From IMG/VR virus record IMGVR_UViG_3300037042_001489, positions 1 to 29,680 of that record: a DNA stretch of 29,680 bases. One strand, written 5' to 3'. Made by a program: the position numbers and the translations under genes. Under the pieces are notes generated by a model. It worked only from the letters and a program-made list of their open reading frames with translations, had not been told where the DNA came from and did not search any database. The stretch comes from a virus. Shown here piece after piece: positions 22,558 to 29,680 of the stretch. The first letter of the stretch is position 1. Each line of letters begins with the position of its first letter.

Positions 22558-24627
22558 TTATGGGGCACGTACCTGTCCAGCAGCGGGGGCACCGGACACC
22601 ATGCCGGGAGTCATCTGCAGCAACATGCGCTGCTGTACTATTTTTTTCATTTCAGGGGAGAGGCTCTCCAAAACCATTGGGTCTTTCATTGCTGCCAAAA
22701 TAATTGCTTGGTCGCCTTTACCTTCAGCCGTAGCAGTAGTGTAATAGTCGAAGCCTTTCTTGGCATCGCCACCGCCAAGTGTTTTAAATAGACGCTCTTG
22801 CGCACCCGGCAGCAGTGCATTTTCACGTTGCGTTTGCGCAGTGAGCGCTGCAATACCTGCCTGCGATTGACGGTTTAACTGGTTCTCTCTGGACTCAAAT
22901 GCTTGTTTTTTGTCTAGACCACGATCAGCCATAGATGCGTCATAGATATGCCCAGCAGTCTTAAGGTTAACATCTTCTTGCTTAGCAATGTAGTCCACAT
23001 TTGCTTTCTTGGTGGCAACCTGCGCGTCTGTGATTTTGCCTTTGGCAGCAAGTATTTGCTTACGAGACATATCGTTGCGGTTGAACTTCAAGTCATCGTA
23101 TGCATCACGGGCTTCTTCAGCCTTCTGACGAGCCGCTTCTGTCAGGCGGTTTTCTTCCGTGTAGCGTTTTGTGCCTACGGCGGCACCTTCAGCAATACCT
23201 GCCAAGCCTTGACCGCGAGACTGCATCATAGCTAGACCCGCATCAATAAGCGCCATATTAAGATCATTGTTGCCCTTGTCCGCAAGCCTCTTTTCACGTT
23301 TGCCAAGACGATCTTCTCGGCTCTGTAACATGGCTTCGGATGCTGCCTTGGCTTCTTCTTCGGAGGCTATTTCTTTATTTGCCCGGTCTGTCAGCAGCTT
23401 TTCTGTTTCACCAAACTCTTTGGGGATTTTTGTGCGTGGATCAGGCATGGCTGCGTTTACGCGCTTCCAAGCGTCTTCATAAGATTCACCCGGTTTTTGT
23501 ACAACAGGTGCAACTTTTTCAGCACCACCCAACGCTGCATAACGCTTGTTCATACTGGCTCTGTACTGGGCTTCTGCGTCTACGGGAGCACCTGTACCGG
23601 ATGGAACGTATGGACCGCTGCTGACACCGCTAGGACCAGCAAGCGCCTTGTTCAACTCTGGACTCATGCGAGGGTCGTTAGCCATTCGACCGTAGCGGGT
23701 GCTGTCCGTTGGCATGGTAGCTACGGATGGACGTTGTGTAACAGCAGCTTTAGCAGGGGCTGCTTGTTCAGTGGGGTTATTCCTACCTTCCCGCATGATG
23801 GCTGCGGCCAAAGAAGTATCGTCACCACCACCCGATTCCAAAAGTTGTTCAAGCTGATCGTCGCTTAGACGGTTAAGATAGTTTGCACTCAAGGCTGATA
23901 ACCCCGCACCACCAGCACCAACACCCAACGCCATAGGGTTAAGGGCGGCTGCAGCCAAATTGCCTTGCGGTGTTTTTGGGAGGTTTTGATAAGAGAGGCC
24001 GCTGCTTCCGGGGGTTGGTATTTGGCCTGTTGTAACGGGAGACGGGGCCACTTTTGGCATTTGAGGGCCGCTTGTGGCGCGACCAAACGCATCCTTGAGG
24101 CTTTGCTGTGTTGCCTTGTCTGCGTTCGCATACTCGGAACCTGTCTTACCCACACTTTCCAGAAACTTACGGAACAACTCTGAGTTAAACCCACCGTCTG
24201 CAAACGCCACAATGCCGCCGCCAGCCATGCCACGCATGTTGTCCGCAGGTAAAGCACCGATGCCCGAGTCTTCGGGTAAACCCTGCGGTTGTTGCGGTTG
24301 TTGCGCTTGTTGCGGTTGTTGCGCTTGTTGCGGTTGTTGCGCTTGTTGCGGTTGTTGCGGTTGTTGTTGCTGTGGGGGTTGACCCATTTGCTGCACAACC
24401 TGCTGGTTGACAGGTGGGGGAGCGCCTGTCTGCTGCGCCAGCATGCTTGTTGCCTGACTCTTGATCTGGTTGTCCACATACTTAGCTGCGGACAGCATCA
24501 GAGGGTCATCCGAATGCATAGACGCAAACTGCTGGCGCTGTTGCGGTGTCATCCCAACAAGCTTGGAGATGACGGAGTTGATATTCATTGGTGCGGTGAT
24601 GCCGCTGTCCGAAGTTCCGAGTGCCAT
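22558..24627 (-). CDS. Putative virion protein with PQQAQQ repeat, 689 aa
   Basis: A 689-residue protein. An N-terminal helical part (NSVISKLVGMTPQQRQQFA) leads to a Gln/Pro low-complexity region at residues about 66-115 built from PQQAQQ units. Next comes the motif GGGIVAFADGGF (136-147), which I recognise from structural proteins of uncultured aquatic phages. The middle is Pro/Ser/Ala-rich and probably disordered, and residues about 410-620 are charged coiled coil. The C-terminus (SPEMKKIVQQRMLLQMTPG) is helical. AAGGAAA precedes the start by 5 bases. Its place between the giant protein and the Gln-rich protein suggests an inner-virion or ejection-apparatus component; the function is not shown. 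Confidence 0.7.
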   Translation of the reverse strand: MALGTSDSGITAPMNINSVISKLVGMTPQQRQQFASMHSDDPLMLSAAKYVDNQIKSQATSMLAQQTGAPPPVNQQVVQQMGQPPQQQQPQQPQQAQQPQQAQQPQQAQQPQQPQGLPEDSGIGALPADNMRGMAGGGIVAFADGGFNSELFRKFLESVGKTGSEYANADKATQQSLKDAFGRATSGPQMPKVAPSPVTTGQIPTPGSSGLSYQNLPKTPQGNLAAAALNPMALGVGAGGAGLSALSANYLNRLSDDQLEQLLESGGGDDTSLAAAIMREGRNNPTEQAAPAKAAVTQRPSVATMPTDSTRYGRMANDPRMSPELNKALAGPSGVSSGPYVPSGTGAPVDAEAQYRASMNKRYAALGGAEKVAPVVQKPGESYEDAWKRVNAAMPDPRTKIPKEFGETEKLLTDRANKEIASEEEAKAASEAMLQSREDRLGKREKRLADKGNNDLNMALIDAGLAMMQSRGQGLAGIAEGAAVGTKRYTEENRLTEAARQKAEEARDAYDDLKFNRNDMSRKQILAAKGKITDAQVATKKANVDYIAKQEDVNLKTAGHIYDASMADRGLDKKQAFESRENQLNRQSQAGIAALTAQTQRENALLPGAQERLFKTLGGGDAKKGFDYYTTATAEGKGDQAIILAAMKDPMVLESLSPEMKKIVQQRMLLQMTPGMVSGAPAAGQVRAP
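24292..24363 (-). repeat. 18-bp tandem repeat encoding PQQAQQ
   Basis: Three perfect tandem copies of TTGCGCTTGTTGCGGTTG (plus strand; 24301-24354) are flanked on each side by a 9-base half-unit TTGCGGTTG (24292-24300 and 24355-24363). The repeat lies inside the 689-residue gene, stays in frame (18 is a multiple of 3) and produces the Gln/Pro-rich segment. Copy number could change by slippage without breaking the frame. Confidence 0.9.
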
Positions 24628-24636
24628 AGCGTTTCC

Positions 24637-26052
24637 TTATGCCATTCCGTGGAGGATCAGTGCAGCCAACCCAGCAGGTTTTTTAGATTGGATAGCACCA
24701 CCTTTTGCTTTGTTGGCAGCGTTGTACGCACCGTACAGACCTGCCCCGGCTGTGGCTAAACCCGCAACTTGGTTCATTGTCGAAGGCTGTGCCGAATACA
24801 CACTGCTGCCTAAATTAGACACGGGCGACCCGCGCACAACATCAGACATAAAGCCGACTTTTTTGTACAGGTCATTCATCTCGTTGGTGTAGTTCTGGTA
24901 GCCAACATTAAGCAGGTTTTGAGTCTGCTGCTGCTGCTGTGTACCGTACAGGTTCTGCGCTGCGATGTTGCCTGTTGTCTGTCCATACAGATTTTGACCT
25001 GCCGAACCAAGAGCACCATAGCCTTGCATACCCGTCTGCTGCCCTTGCAAACCTAAGTTAGCACCAAATTGGTTTGATTGCTCACCTGCATTCTGACCAG
25101 CCAACCCGTATTGGGCGGTGCTTTGTGCGCCTGTCATGCCCTGACCCGCACCAAACTGTTTTGATTGCTCCGCGAGTTGTTGCGCGGTCATGCCTGTCTG
25201 CTGATTGGCAAGCTGGGACTGCATATTTTGACCCGAACCTAGCTGCTGTGTCCCCAACTGCGAAGCTAAGTTTTGCTGACCTACAGTAAGCCCCGCCTGT
25301 TGATTGGACTGTTGTGCAGCTAGTTTGGCATTTTGCTCTGCATTGAACTGCTGCTGTGCTTGCTGGTAGGCTGCTTGGCTTCCTTGTGCTTGGATGTCGC
25401 CCATCTGCTGTCCAAGATTACGCTCCCGTTCAGCACGCATGATAGCGTCCCGACTCCCGCCAAAAGCCCCTGCTTGGACTGCTTGTGCTTGCTGCTGCGT
25501 ACCTTGAATGCCAGACTGCCTTTGTGCTTCACGCTTCTGAATGTCCACAACATTCTGCATGTAGGGGTCCATGTACTGGCCCGCAGTACCCTTACCTGTA
25601 AAACTCTGTGTACCTACTTGCGCGGCTGGACCCATTTGGTACTGCTTCAAAGCAGGTGCGGAAACTTTGTCTGCCTTGAACTGTCCTGCTTTATAGGCTG
25701 CAGGCGCTTTAAATTGATTGTCAAATTTCGCAGCTTTGTAGCTTGTATCGCCTGCCTTTTTAGCTAGACCTGCCAGACCTGTAGCGGATTGTGTGGAGTA
25801 CTTGTTTTCGGTTAAATTTTCTGCTTTCTTAAAAGCGTCCGTTTGCGTTTTATTAAACTTTGCTACTTGGTCCCCAGACAATTTTTTAGATTTTGCCCAA
25901 TCAGCGTAACTTTGGTAGGGTTTTTTAACTGCAGCGGCTGCACCACCTAGTACACCTTCAGCATAGGGTGCAACCTGCGGGGCAAAACCTACCTGCTGTT
26001 GGGTAGTCGTTGTAGGAGTTGATGGGCTTCCACCTAAATATTTAGTAGCCAT
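24637..26052 (-). CDS. Gln-rich repetitive virion protein, 471 aa
   Basis: A 471-residue protein. After an N-terminal Thr/Gln-rich and Lys-rich part, a conserved core at about 159-225 reads QYMDPYMQNVVDIQKREAQR, then AFGGSRDAIMRAERERNLGQ. I recognise this from structural proteins of uncultured aquatic phages. Residues about 230-385 are degenerate short repeats rich in Q, G, A and N (QQTGMTAQQLAEQSKQFGAG is typical) and may form an extended helical or disordered array. The C-terminus (AGLATAGAGLYGAYNAA; KGGAIQSKKPAGLAALI) is small-residue and hydrophobic. AAGGAAC precedes the start. It is probably an inner-virion or scaffold-like protein of the late operon. Confidence 0.7.
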   Translation of the reverse strand: MATKYLGGSPSTPTTTTQQQVGFAPQVAPYAEGVLGGAAAAVKKPYQSYADWAKSKKLSGDQVAKFNKTQTDAFKKAENLTENKYSTQSATGLAGLAKKAGDTSYKAAKFDNQFKAPAAYKAGQFKADKVSAPALKQYQMGPAAQVGTQSFTGKGTAGQYMDPYMQNVVDIQKREAQRQSGIQGTQQQAQAVQAGAFGGSRDAIMRAERERNLGQQMGDIQAQGSQAAYQQAQQQFNAEQNAKLAAQQSNQQAGLTVGQQNLASQLGTQQLGSGQNMQSQLANQQTGMTAQQLAEQSKQFGAGQGMTGAQSTAQYGLAGQNAGEQSNQFGANLGLQGQQTGMQGYGALGSAGQNLYGQTTGNIAAQNLYGTQQQQQTQNLLNVGYQNYTNEMNDLYKKVGFMSDVVRGSPVSNLGSSVYSAQPSTMNQVAGLATAGAGLYGAYNAANKAKGGAIQSKKPAGLAALILHGMA

Positions 26053-26061
26053 GACTGTTCC

Positions 26062-28119
26062 TTATGCTGGTAAGTGCCGAGCAGCTTTGCTGTTCGTAGC
26101 CACTTTGTTTTTGCCGATTGTTTTAGCACGTCCCTTTTGGATACGTGCCATCATTGCGTAAAGCTGCTTGGCTCCTGCCGCTGTAGAGCCATTCCCTAGT
26201 TCAGATACGATTCTTGCCGGGACAACGAACTCCCCATCTGCGAGTCGTGCTGGTTGACCCCGACCAATTGTAGCGGGGATGCCATCACTCACACCATCAC
26301 CCGGACCCCGAAGAAGTTGACCACCATCAGAGTAGCCGCCAAGAGAACCCAAACCGCCATTTGAAAGATTTGCAATACCGCCGTAGGCGTAATGGGCAGC
26401 AGCACGGTTATCAAAACGACCACCGCTATAAAAACCACCACGGGCATCATCAGGAGCATCGCCAACACCGGGTCCACCGGGTCCACCGGGTCCACTGGGA
26501 CCAACCCCATCACTTCCTTGGCCACCAGCACCCCCATCAGGCGCTCCACCACCACCGCCACTATCATTACCAGTACTAATACCGTCTACCCCAAGACCCG
26601 GATTACTAGCCGTGCCAACACCTGTATCATTTGTAACAGAATTAGCACCTTGTGCCTGTGCTTCAGCTTGTGTCTGGCCTTGCACAGATGCGTCTGTCTG
26701 GTCATCTGCTGCAACGGTATCATTAGGCGTTGGCATGCCTATGGAAGTACCCGCGTTTGATACAGGCGCTAAACCCTCACTAGGACCGACCGTAGGCCCT
26801 ACCAAGCCCAGCGCCTGACCGAGAGAAGCAATTCCGTTCATGCCCATTGTTGCCAGTCCGGGGCCAGTCGTATTGCTTGAATCCGTTGTAGAACCCGCAT
26901 CAAAACCACCAGCGTTGTTTGCTTTGTAAAGTGCACCTAGGCCAGCATCACCAGCACCAGCACCACCACCAGCGGCTGTATCTGCTAACCAATCGTACGT
27001 GTTGGTTTCTTCGTTGTACACGTAGTGACCACCCTCACGTGTGTAAATGTCAAGGGGTACTATTGCTTGCTTTTCTGGTTCTTGGTGTGTGAACAGCATT
27101 GGGTTTTTAGCACCCGGAACCCCCATTAGATAATCGTATGCTTTTTCTGAATCCGAACGTTTGTCTGTAGGGTCATTAACGTTGGTGGACTCTCCCACAC
27201 CACCAAACGAAACGGAGTCTGCCGGGATAACCGTCCCACTGGAGGACACCGAGTCATATGATTCGGTTTCTGGGTTCCAAACCAAACGGCCTAAACTTTT
27301 TCCAACCGTACCGCCACCTGCATACCTCGTGCTCTGCGGAACACCGCCAAAAGTCACGGCAGACCGACTGCCAAACTCTGCAGTAGGCGTTGCAGAAACT
27401 TGGTACATTGCGCCCGTCACAGGGTCTGTGGCGTATTCACGAATATAGCCGGGGCTGGTTTGGGTAGGTGGAGCGCCTGTTTGATCGTTGTTCGATGCAA
27501 AGCCTCCCAATACCGCAGGGCCAAATGCTTTGAACAGATTTCCCGATTGGTCTTTTAGGAAGTCTTTTGGAGAATCCATAGCGGCACTTGCTCCTGCTTT
27601 AAGCTTGCTTAGTGTGTCCGTAGGGGCGGTACTGGCTGAATAGGCGGCATTGCCTGCCTCCCCCGCTGGTATTAAGCCACCCGCCATATCTGCGTCAGCC
27701 GCACTTTGGGCCAAGTTGCCTGCACTACCCAAGCCCATAAGACCTTGGTGCAAACCCGCACCGCCATAAGCACCCATGCCTGCCATGATGCCTTCAGACA
27801 AACTGCCTGAACTAAGACCCGCCAAGCCGCCTACCGTAATAGCTGTACCCGCAGCTTGACCAAGCCCCAACGCACCCCCTACGGCTTGGCCTACTCCCGG
27901 AAGAAAGTAATCAAGCGCGAAGCCTGCTACCGCAGGAAGAATGTCATTTAGTGAAAGGGCTTCGGGTAAACCCGTAGTAGGGTTTATTGTCAGCGATGTG
28001 CCATGTTGCTCCGCAAGCGCTTGGAGACCGTGCACTTCTCGTGGAGACATATGCACAAGCATTGAGTCAGGGCCACGCCCCTGTGAGGCAAGGTGTTGGG
28101 CTGCATTATTTAGGCTCAT
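26062..28119 (-). CDS. Gly-rich virion protein with DGEFVVPA C-terminal module, 685 aa
   Basis: A 685-residue protein in three parts. Residues 17-55 hold MLVHMSPREVHGLQALAEQH and SLTINPTTGLPEA, a recurring phage N-terminal module. Residues about 57-135 are a long Gly/Ala hydrophobic segment (ILPAVAGFALDYFLPGVGQA) that could insert in membranes. A Gly/Ser/Pro/Asp-rich linker includes a collagen-like GPGGPGGPG at about 541-549. The C-terminal module (GPGDGVSDGIPATIG, then ARLADGEFVVPARIV and KQLYAMMARI) is a conserved ending of phage structural proteins. Its stop lies 9 bases before the start of the Gln-rich gene. Together these suggest a virion protein that acts during DNA delivery; that is inference. 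Confidence 0.75.
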   Translation of the reverse strand: MSLNNAAQHLASQGRGPDSMLVHMSPREVHGLQALAEQHGTSLTINPTTGLPEALSLNDILPAVAGFALDYFLPGVGQAVGGALGLGQAAGTAITVGGLAGLSSGSLSEGIMAGMGAYGGAGLHQGLMGLGSAGNLAQSAADADMAGGLIPAGEAGNAAYSASTAPTDTLSKLKAGASAAMDSPKDFLKDQSGNLFKAFGPAVLGGFASNNDQTGAPPTQTSPGYIREYATDPVTGAMYQVSATPTAEFGSRSAVTFGGVPQSTRYAGGGTVGKSLGRLVWNPETESYDSVSSSGTVIPADSVSFGGVGESTNVNDPTDKRSDSEKAYDYLMGVPGAKNPMLFTHQEPEKQAIVPLDIYTREGGHYVYNEETNTYDWLADTAAGGGAGAGDAGLGALYKANNAGGFDAGSTTDSSNTTGPGLATMGMNGIASLGQALGLVGPTVGPSEGLAPVSNAGTSIGMPTPNDTVAADDQTDASVQGQTQAEAQAQGANSVTNDTGVGTASNPGLGVDGISTGNDSGGGGGAPDGGAGGQGSDGVGPSGPGGPGGPGVGDAPDDARGGFYSGGRFDNRAAAHYAYGGIANLSNGGLGSLGGYSDGGQLLRGPGDGVSDGIPATIGRGQPARLADGEFVVPARIVSELGNGSTAAGAKQLYAMMARIQKGRAKTIGKNKVATNSKAARHLPA
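26468..26503 (-). repeat. 9-bp tandem repeat encoding a collagen-like GPG run
   Basis: Three perfect copies of CCGGGTCCA (26468-26494, plus strand) are followed by one degenerate copy (CTGGGACCA). They encode GPGGPGGPG in the linker of the 685-residue virion protein. The unit length keeps the frame. Confidence 0.85.
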
Positions 28120-28370
28120 ACTTTTACTTTCAGTGCGTTATCCGCAGTAGTATCGCGGTAGACATCCCCAATCCGCAGGATGGCAATATTAGCTTCAGTG
28201 GGTAGCGTGTTAAGGTCTAAGTTTAACCCCGCCAACGATAGCACTTGAACTGCATTAATGTTATTAAAGAATAGCCGCAAAACATTGTTAAGCGCATTGA
28301 GGTACTCCCTGCTATATGCCGCAGGCGGCAACGGTAGATTAGGCGTACTTTGCAGAGATAGCATACCCAT
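28116..28370 (-). CDS. Small conserved virion-operon protein, 84 aa
   Basis: An 84-residue protein with a Pro-rich N-terminus (TPNLPLPPAAYSREYLNALN), a helical middle (NNVLRLFFNNINAVQVL) and a conserved ending LPTEANIAILRIGDVYRD to LKVKV. I recognise the LPTEA...GDVY.D...LKVKV pattern as a short structural-operon protein of phages; its function is unknown to me. The start has a strong GGAGG site inside the end of the upstream gene, and the two overlap by one base (TAATG). Its stop overlaps the next start (ATGA). This tight coupling suggests stoichiometric co-translation with the neighbouring tail and Gly-rich proteins. Confidence 0.7.
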   Translation of the reverse strand: MGMLSLQSTPNLPLPPAAYSREYLNALNNVLRLFFNNINAVQVLSLAGLNLDLNTLPTEANIAILRIGDVYRDTTADNALKVKV

Positions 28371-29680
28371 TATAAATTACCTCCAGCACGTCCATCTTGG
28401 CGTATGTCTATCCGGGGGCTACCTAGCTGCCACTGCACCCCGAGCGCGGTAGAGTCAATCTTCATTTGTATTTGCCGCCCCCTGATGCGGACATAAACTT
28501 GCCCAGTAAATTGTTCAATAGGTATGACGGCAGTCCGTACAACCCCCGCAGAGCTATTACCACCCACGGATTCAGGGTTGTTGAACCCCGAGCCTGAGTT
28601 GGTCAGGGGCTGTATCTCCATTGTAATTGCCGGGTTTGCGGCAGTAGACCCACGAAATGTGACATCAGGCAGTACCCGGTTTATAAACGAAAAGTTATGG
28701 CCATCACCAATATCAAACTGGGACGAAACAATATTGGACGCAAGGGGTAGTAGCGCATTAATTCCATAGGTGCCATCGTCCACACCGTTCTCATGCTGCA
28801 CAATGTTGTTTGCATATGTAGCGGCTATGGGGTAGTTTTGTATGCCTGTGTCTAACCATGCAGTACGCCCCAGATAACCGTAGTACCAAATGTCCTCTAG
28901 GTAGTTGTACACCACATACCGATCTACGGCAAGGGAGTTTGCGGAACAATAAAACCACCAGACTTCATTGAACCCTTCGTTGGTTCCTGCACATACTTGA
29001 TACTGCTGGGTCTTGCTAGAGTCATTAAAAATATACTGCCATAGGTCACACCGTAGGGTCTTAGCACTGCCGTCATACTTGTAGAACTTGTCAACCCCCA
29101 TCCAGAATGTAACCCCAGAAGCTACTGCCATTGCATTCGGGCTTATGATGGATGTGTTGTCAGCCAATATCTGAATACCCCATATATAGGGTGGACCAAG
29201 ATATTGCAAAGAATACAGCGCTTGGTCGGTCCAGACCAAAATCTCCTGCCGAACCTGCAGCACAGCAATAATTTCAGACCCGTGCGACAACCGGACATCG
29301 CCTGCTTGGTTCAGAACAGTGGGGGTCCACATGCTTACGCTTTCTTGGTTCGACCACCGGATCAGCATAGGGTCTCTGATCACACTGCCTATTTCGTTAG
29401 TGCCAAACGCAAAAACAAAACGTGATGAATCAGACACCATGAGGCACGATTGATACAGCGGTACATCAGAGGCTGCAGCAAAAGAAGTAACGGCTACTCC
29501 CCGCGATGTAACATCAAGCGCAGCAGACCAGTAGTACAGCCCCCCACCGCGAGGGCCAAACACAAGGTCTTCACCAAAGTTCTGTTGGTTCCATAGTTGT
29601 AGCGTGACGGTGCTCTCTGTACCAATGCCCCAAGGCCCCGCGCCCCATGTTCCTGATCCCCACCCCGTGGCAGGAATCTG
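28370..29680 (-). CDS. Phage tail/structural protein, 5' end outside window
   Basis: The frame runs open to the window edge (437 codons visible, 436 complete), so the start is not present; an internal GTG at 29561-29563 is probably not the start because the upstream frame reads sensibly (WGSGTWGAGPWGIGTE, then LQLWNQQNFGEDLVFGPRGG). The sequence is beta-rich and aromatic, with repeated motifs such as ILVWTDQALYSLQYLGPPY, VTFWMGVDKFYKYDG and NEVWWFYCS that suggest repeated propeller-like blades. I recognise the family from the tail modules of podovirus-like phages and infer a tail nozzle/hub-type role, but a specific name is not justified. It leads the visible leftward late operon. Confidence 0.75.
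   Translation of the reverse strand, partial: QIPATGWGSGTWGAGPWGIGTESTVTLQLWNQQNFGEDLVFGPRGGGLYYWSAALDVTSRGVAVTSFAAASDVPLYQSCLMVSDSSRFVFAFGTNEIGSVIRDPMLIRWSNQESVSMWTPTVLNQAGDVRLSHGSEIIAVLQVRQEILVWTDQALYSLQYLGPPYIWGIQILADNTSIISPNAMAVASGVTFWMGVDKFYKYDGSAKTLRCDLWQYIFNDSSKTQQYQVCAGTNEGFNEVWWFYCSANSLAVDRYVVYNYLEDIWYYGYLGRTAWLDTGIQNYPIAATYANNIVQHENGVDDGTYGINALLPLASNIVSSQFDIGDGHNFSFINRVLPDVTFRGSTAANPAITMEIQPLTNSGSGFNNPESVGGNSSAGVVRTAVIPIEQFTGQVYVRIRGRQIQMKIDSTALGVQWQLGSPRIDIRQDGRAGGNL

Noticed and set aside
24292-24363. Possible CRISPR array because of regular repeats
   Set aside because: The 18-bp units are directly adjacent with no spacers and keep the protein reading frame, so this is a coding minisatellite.
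24074-24382. Plus-strand frame ending in a long Cys/Gly run (CCGCC repeats)
   Set aside because: It is the antisense reading of the 18-bp tandem repeat in the 689-residue virion gene; low-complexity artefact.
26361-26579. Plus-strand frame rich in His and Arg across the Gly-rich virion gene
   Set aside because: Antisense of Gly/Asp-rich linker DNA with a 9-bp repeat. No start signal or similarity to a known family.

Overview
This window looks like part of the genome of a tailed double-stranded DNA bacteriophage (Caudoviricetes). The only recognisable functions are phage ones: replication, recombination and virion structure. There are no housekeeping genes, rRNA or tRNA. The small early proteins (GLTDEEW / RAIEAKLK modules, HTCTPP tails, a WPFP...EDAPL mini-protein) resemble those of phages and prophages of Burkholderiales and related Pseudomonadota, and the virion proteins resemble uncultured aquatic podovirus-like phages. 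The host and morphology are inferences from memory of such families; nothing here fixes them. No integrase, lysis cassette, portal, terminase or major capsid gene is present, so this is only part of the genome.

Rightward arm (bases 1-13450). Bases 1-3335 hold about thirteen small genes, mostly overlapping by 1-8 bases (ATGA junctions), so probably one translationally coupled polycistron. Most are of unknown function. Two look like winged-helix DNA-binding proteins, three share shuffled sequence modules, and the last is a VRR-NUC nuclease. Bases 3345-9961 are a replication and recombination block: a family A DNA polymerase with a 3'-5' exonuclease domain, a small HExxH metalloprotein, a PD-(D/E)XK nuclease of RecB/Cas4 type with four possible Fe-S cysteines, a small HNH protein, an SNF2-type helicase, a conserved small phage protein and a probable ssDNA-binding protein with an acidic tail. 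A sigma70-like promoter lies before the last two. A 93-base gap (9962-10054) can fold into a nested hairpin closed by G5/C5. After it come an HTH protein, a 57-residue protein ending in a sliding-clamp-binding motif (QLELF), and a 984-residue primase-helicase.

Leftward arm (29680-13573). Transcribed toward the replication arm are six virion-type genes, read from right to left: a tail/structural protein truncated by the window edge, an 84-residue protein, a 685-residue Gly-rich protein with a DGEFVVPA C-terminal module, a Gln-rich 471-residue protein, a 689-residue protein with a PQQAQQ repeat, and a 2973-residue giant protein. The giant carries an Ala/Gly hydrophobic segment, a very long coiled-coil region, an HExxH zincin-like motif and an LPD38-like C-terminal region. 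It is probably an ejected internal virion protein.

The two arms converge on a 122-base intergenic region with a strong 13-bp stem-loop at 13498-13528. This is best read as the intrinsic terminator of the leftward late operon and may also help terminate the rightward one. The main items for follow-up are the structured leader at 9970-10038, the QLELF mini-protein, the giant polyvalent protein with its internal duplication, the Cas4-like nuclease, and the ssDNA-binding candidate with four cysteines.
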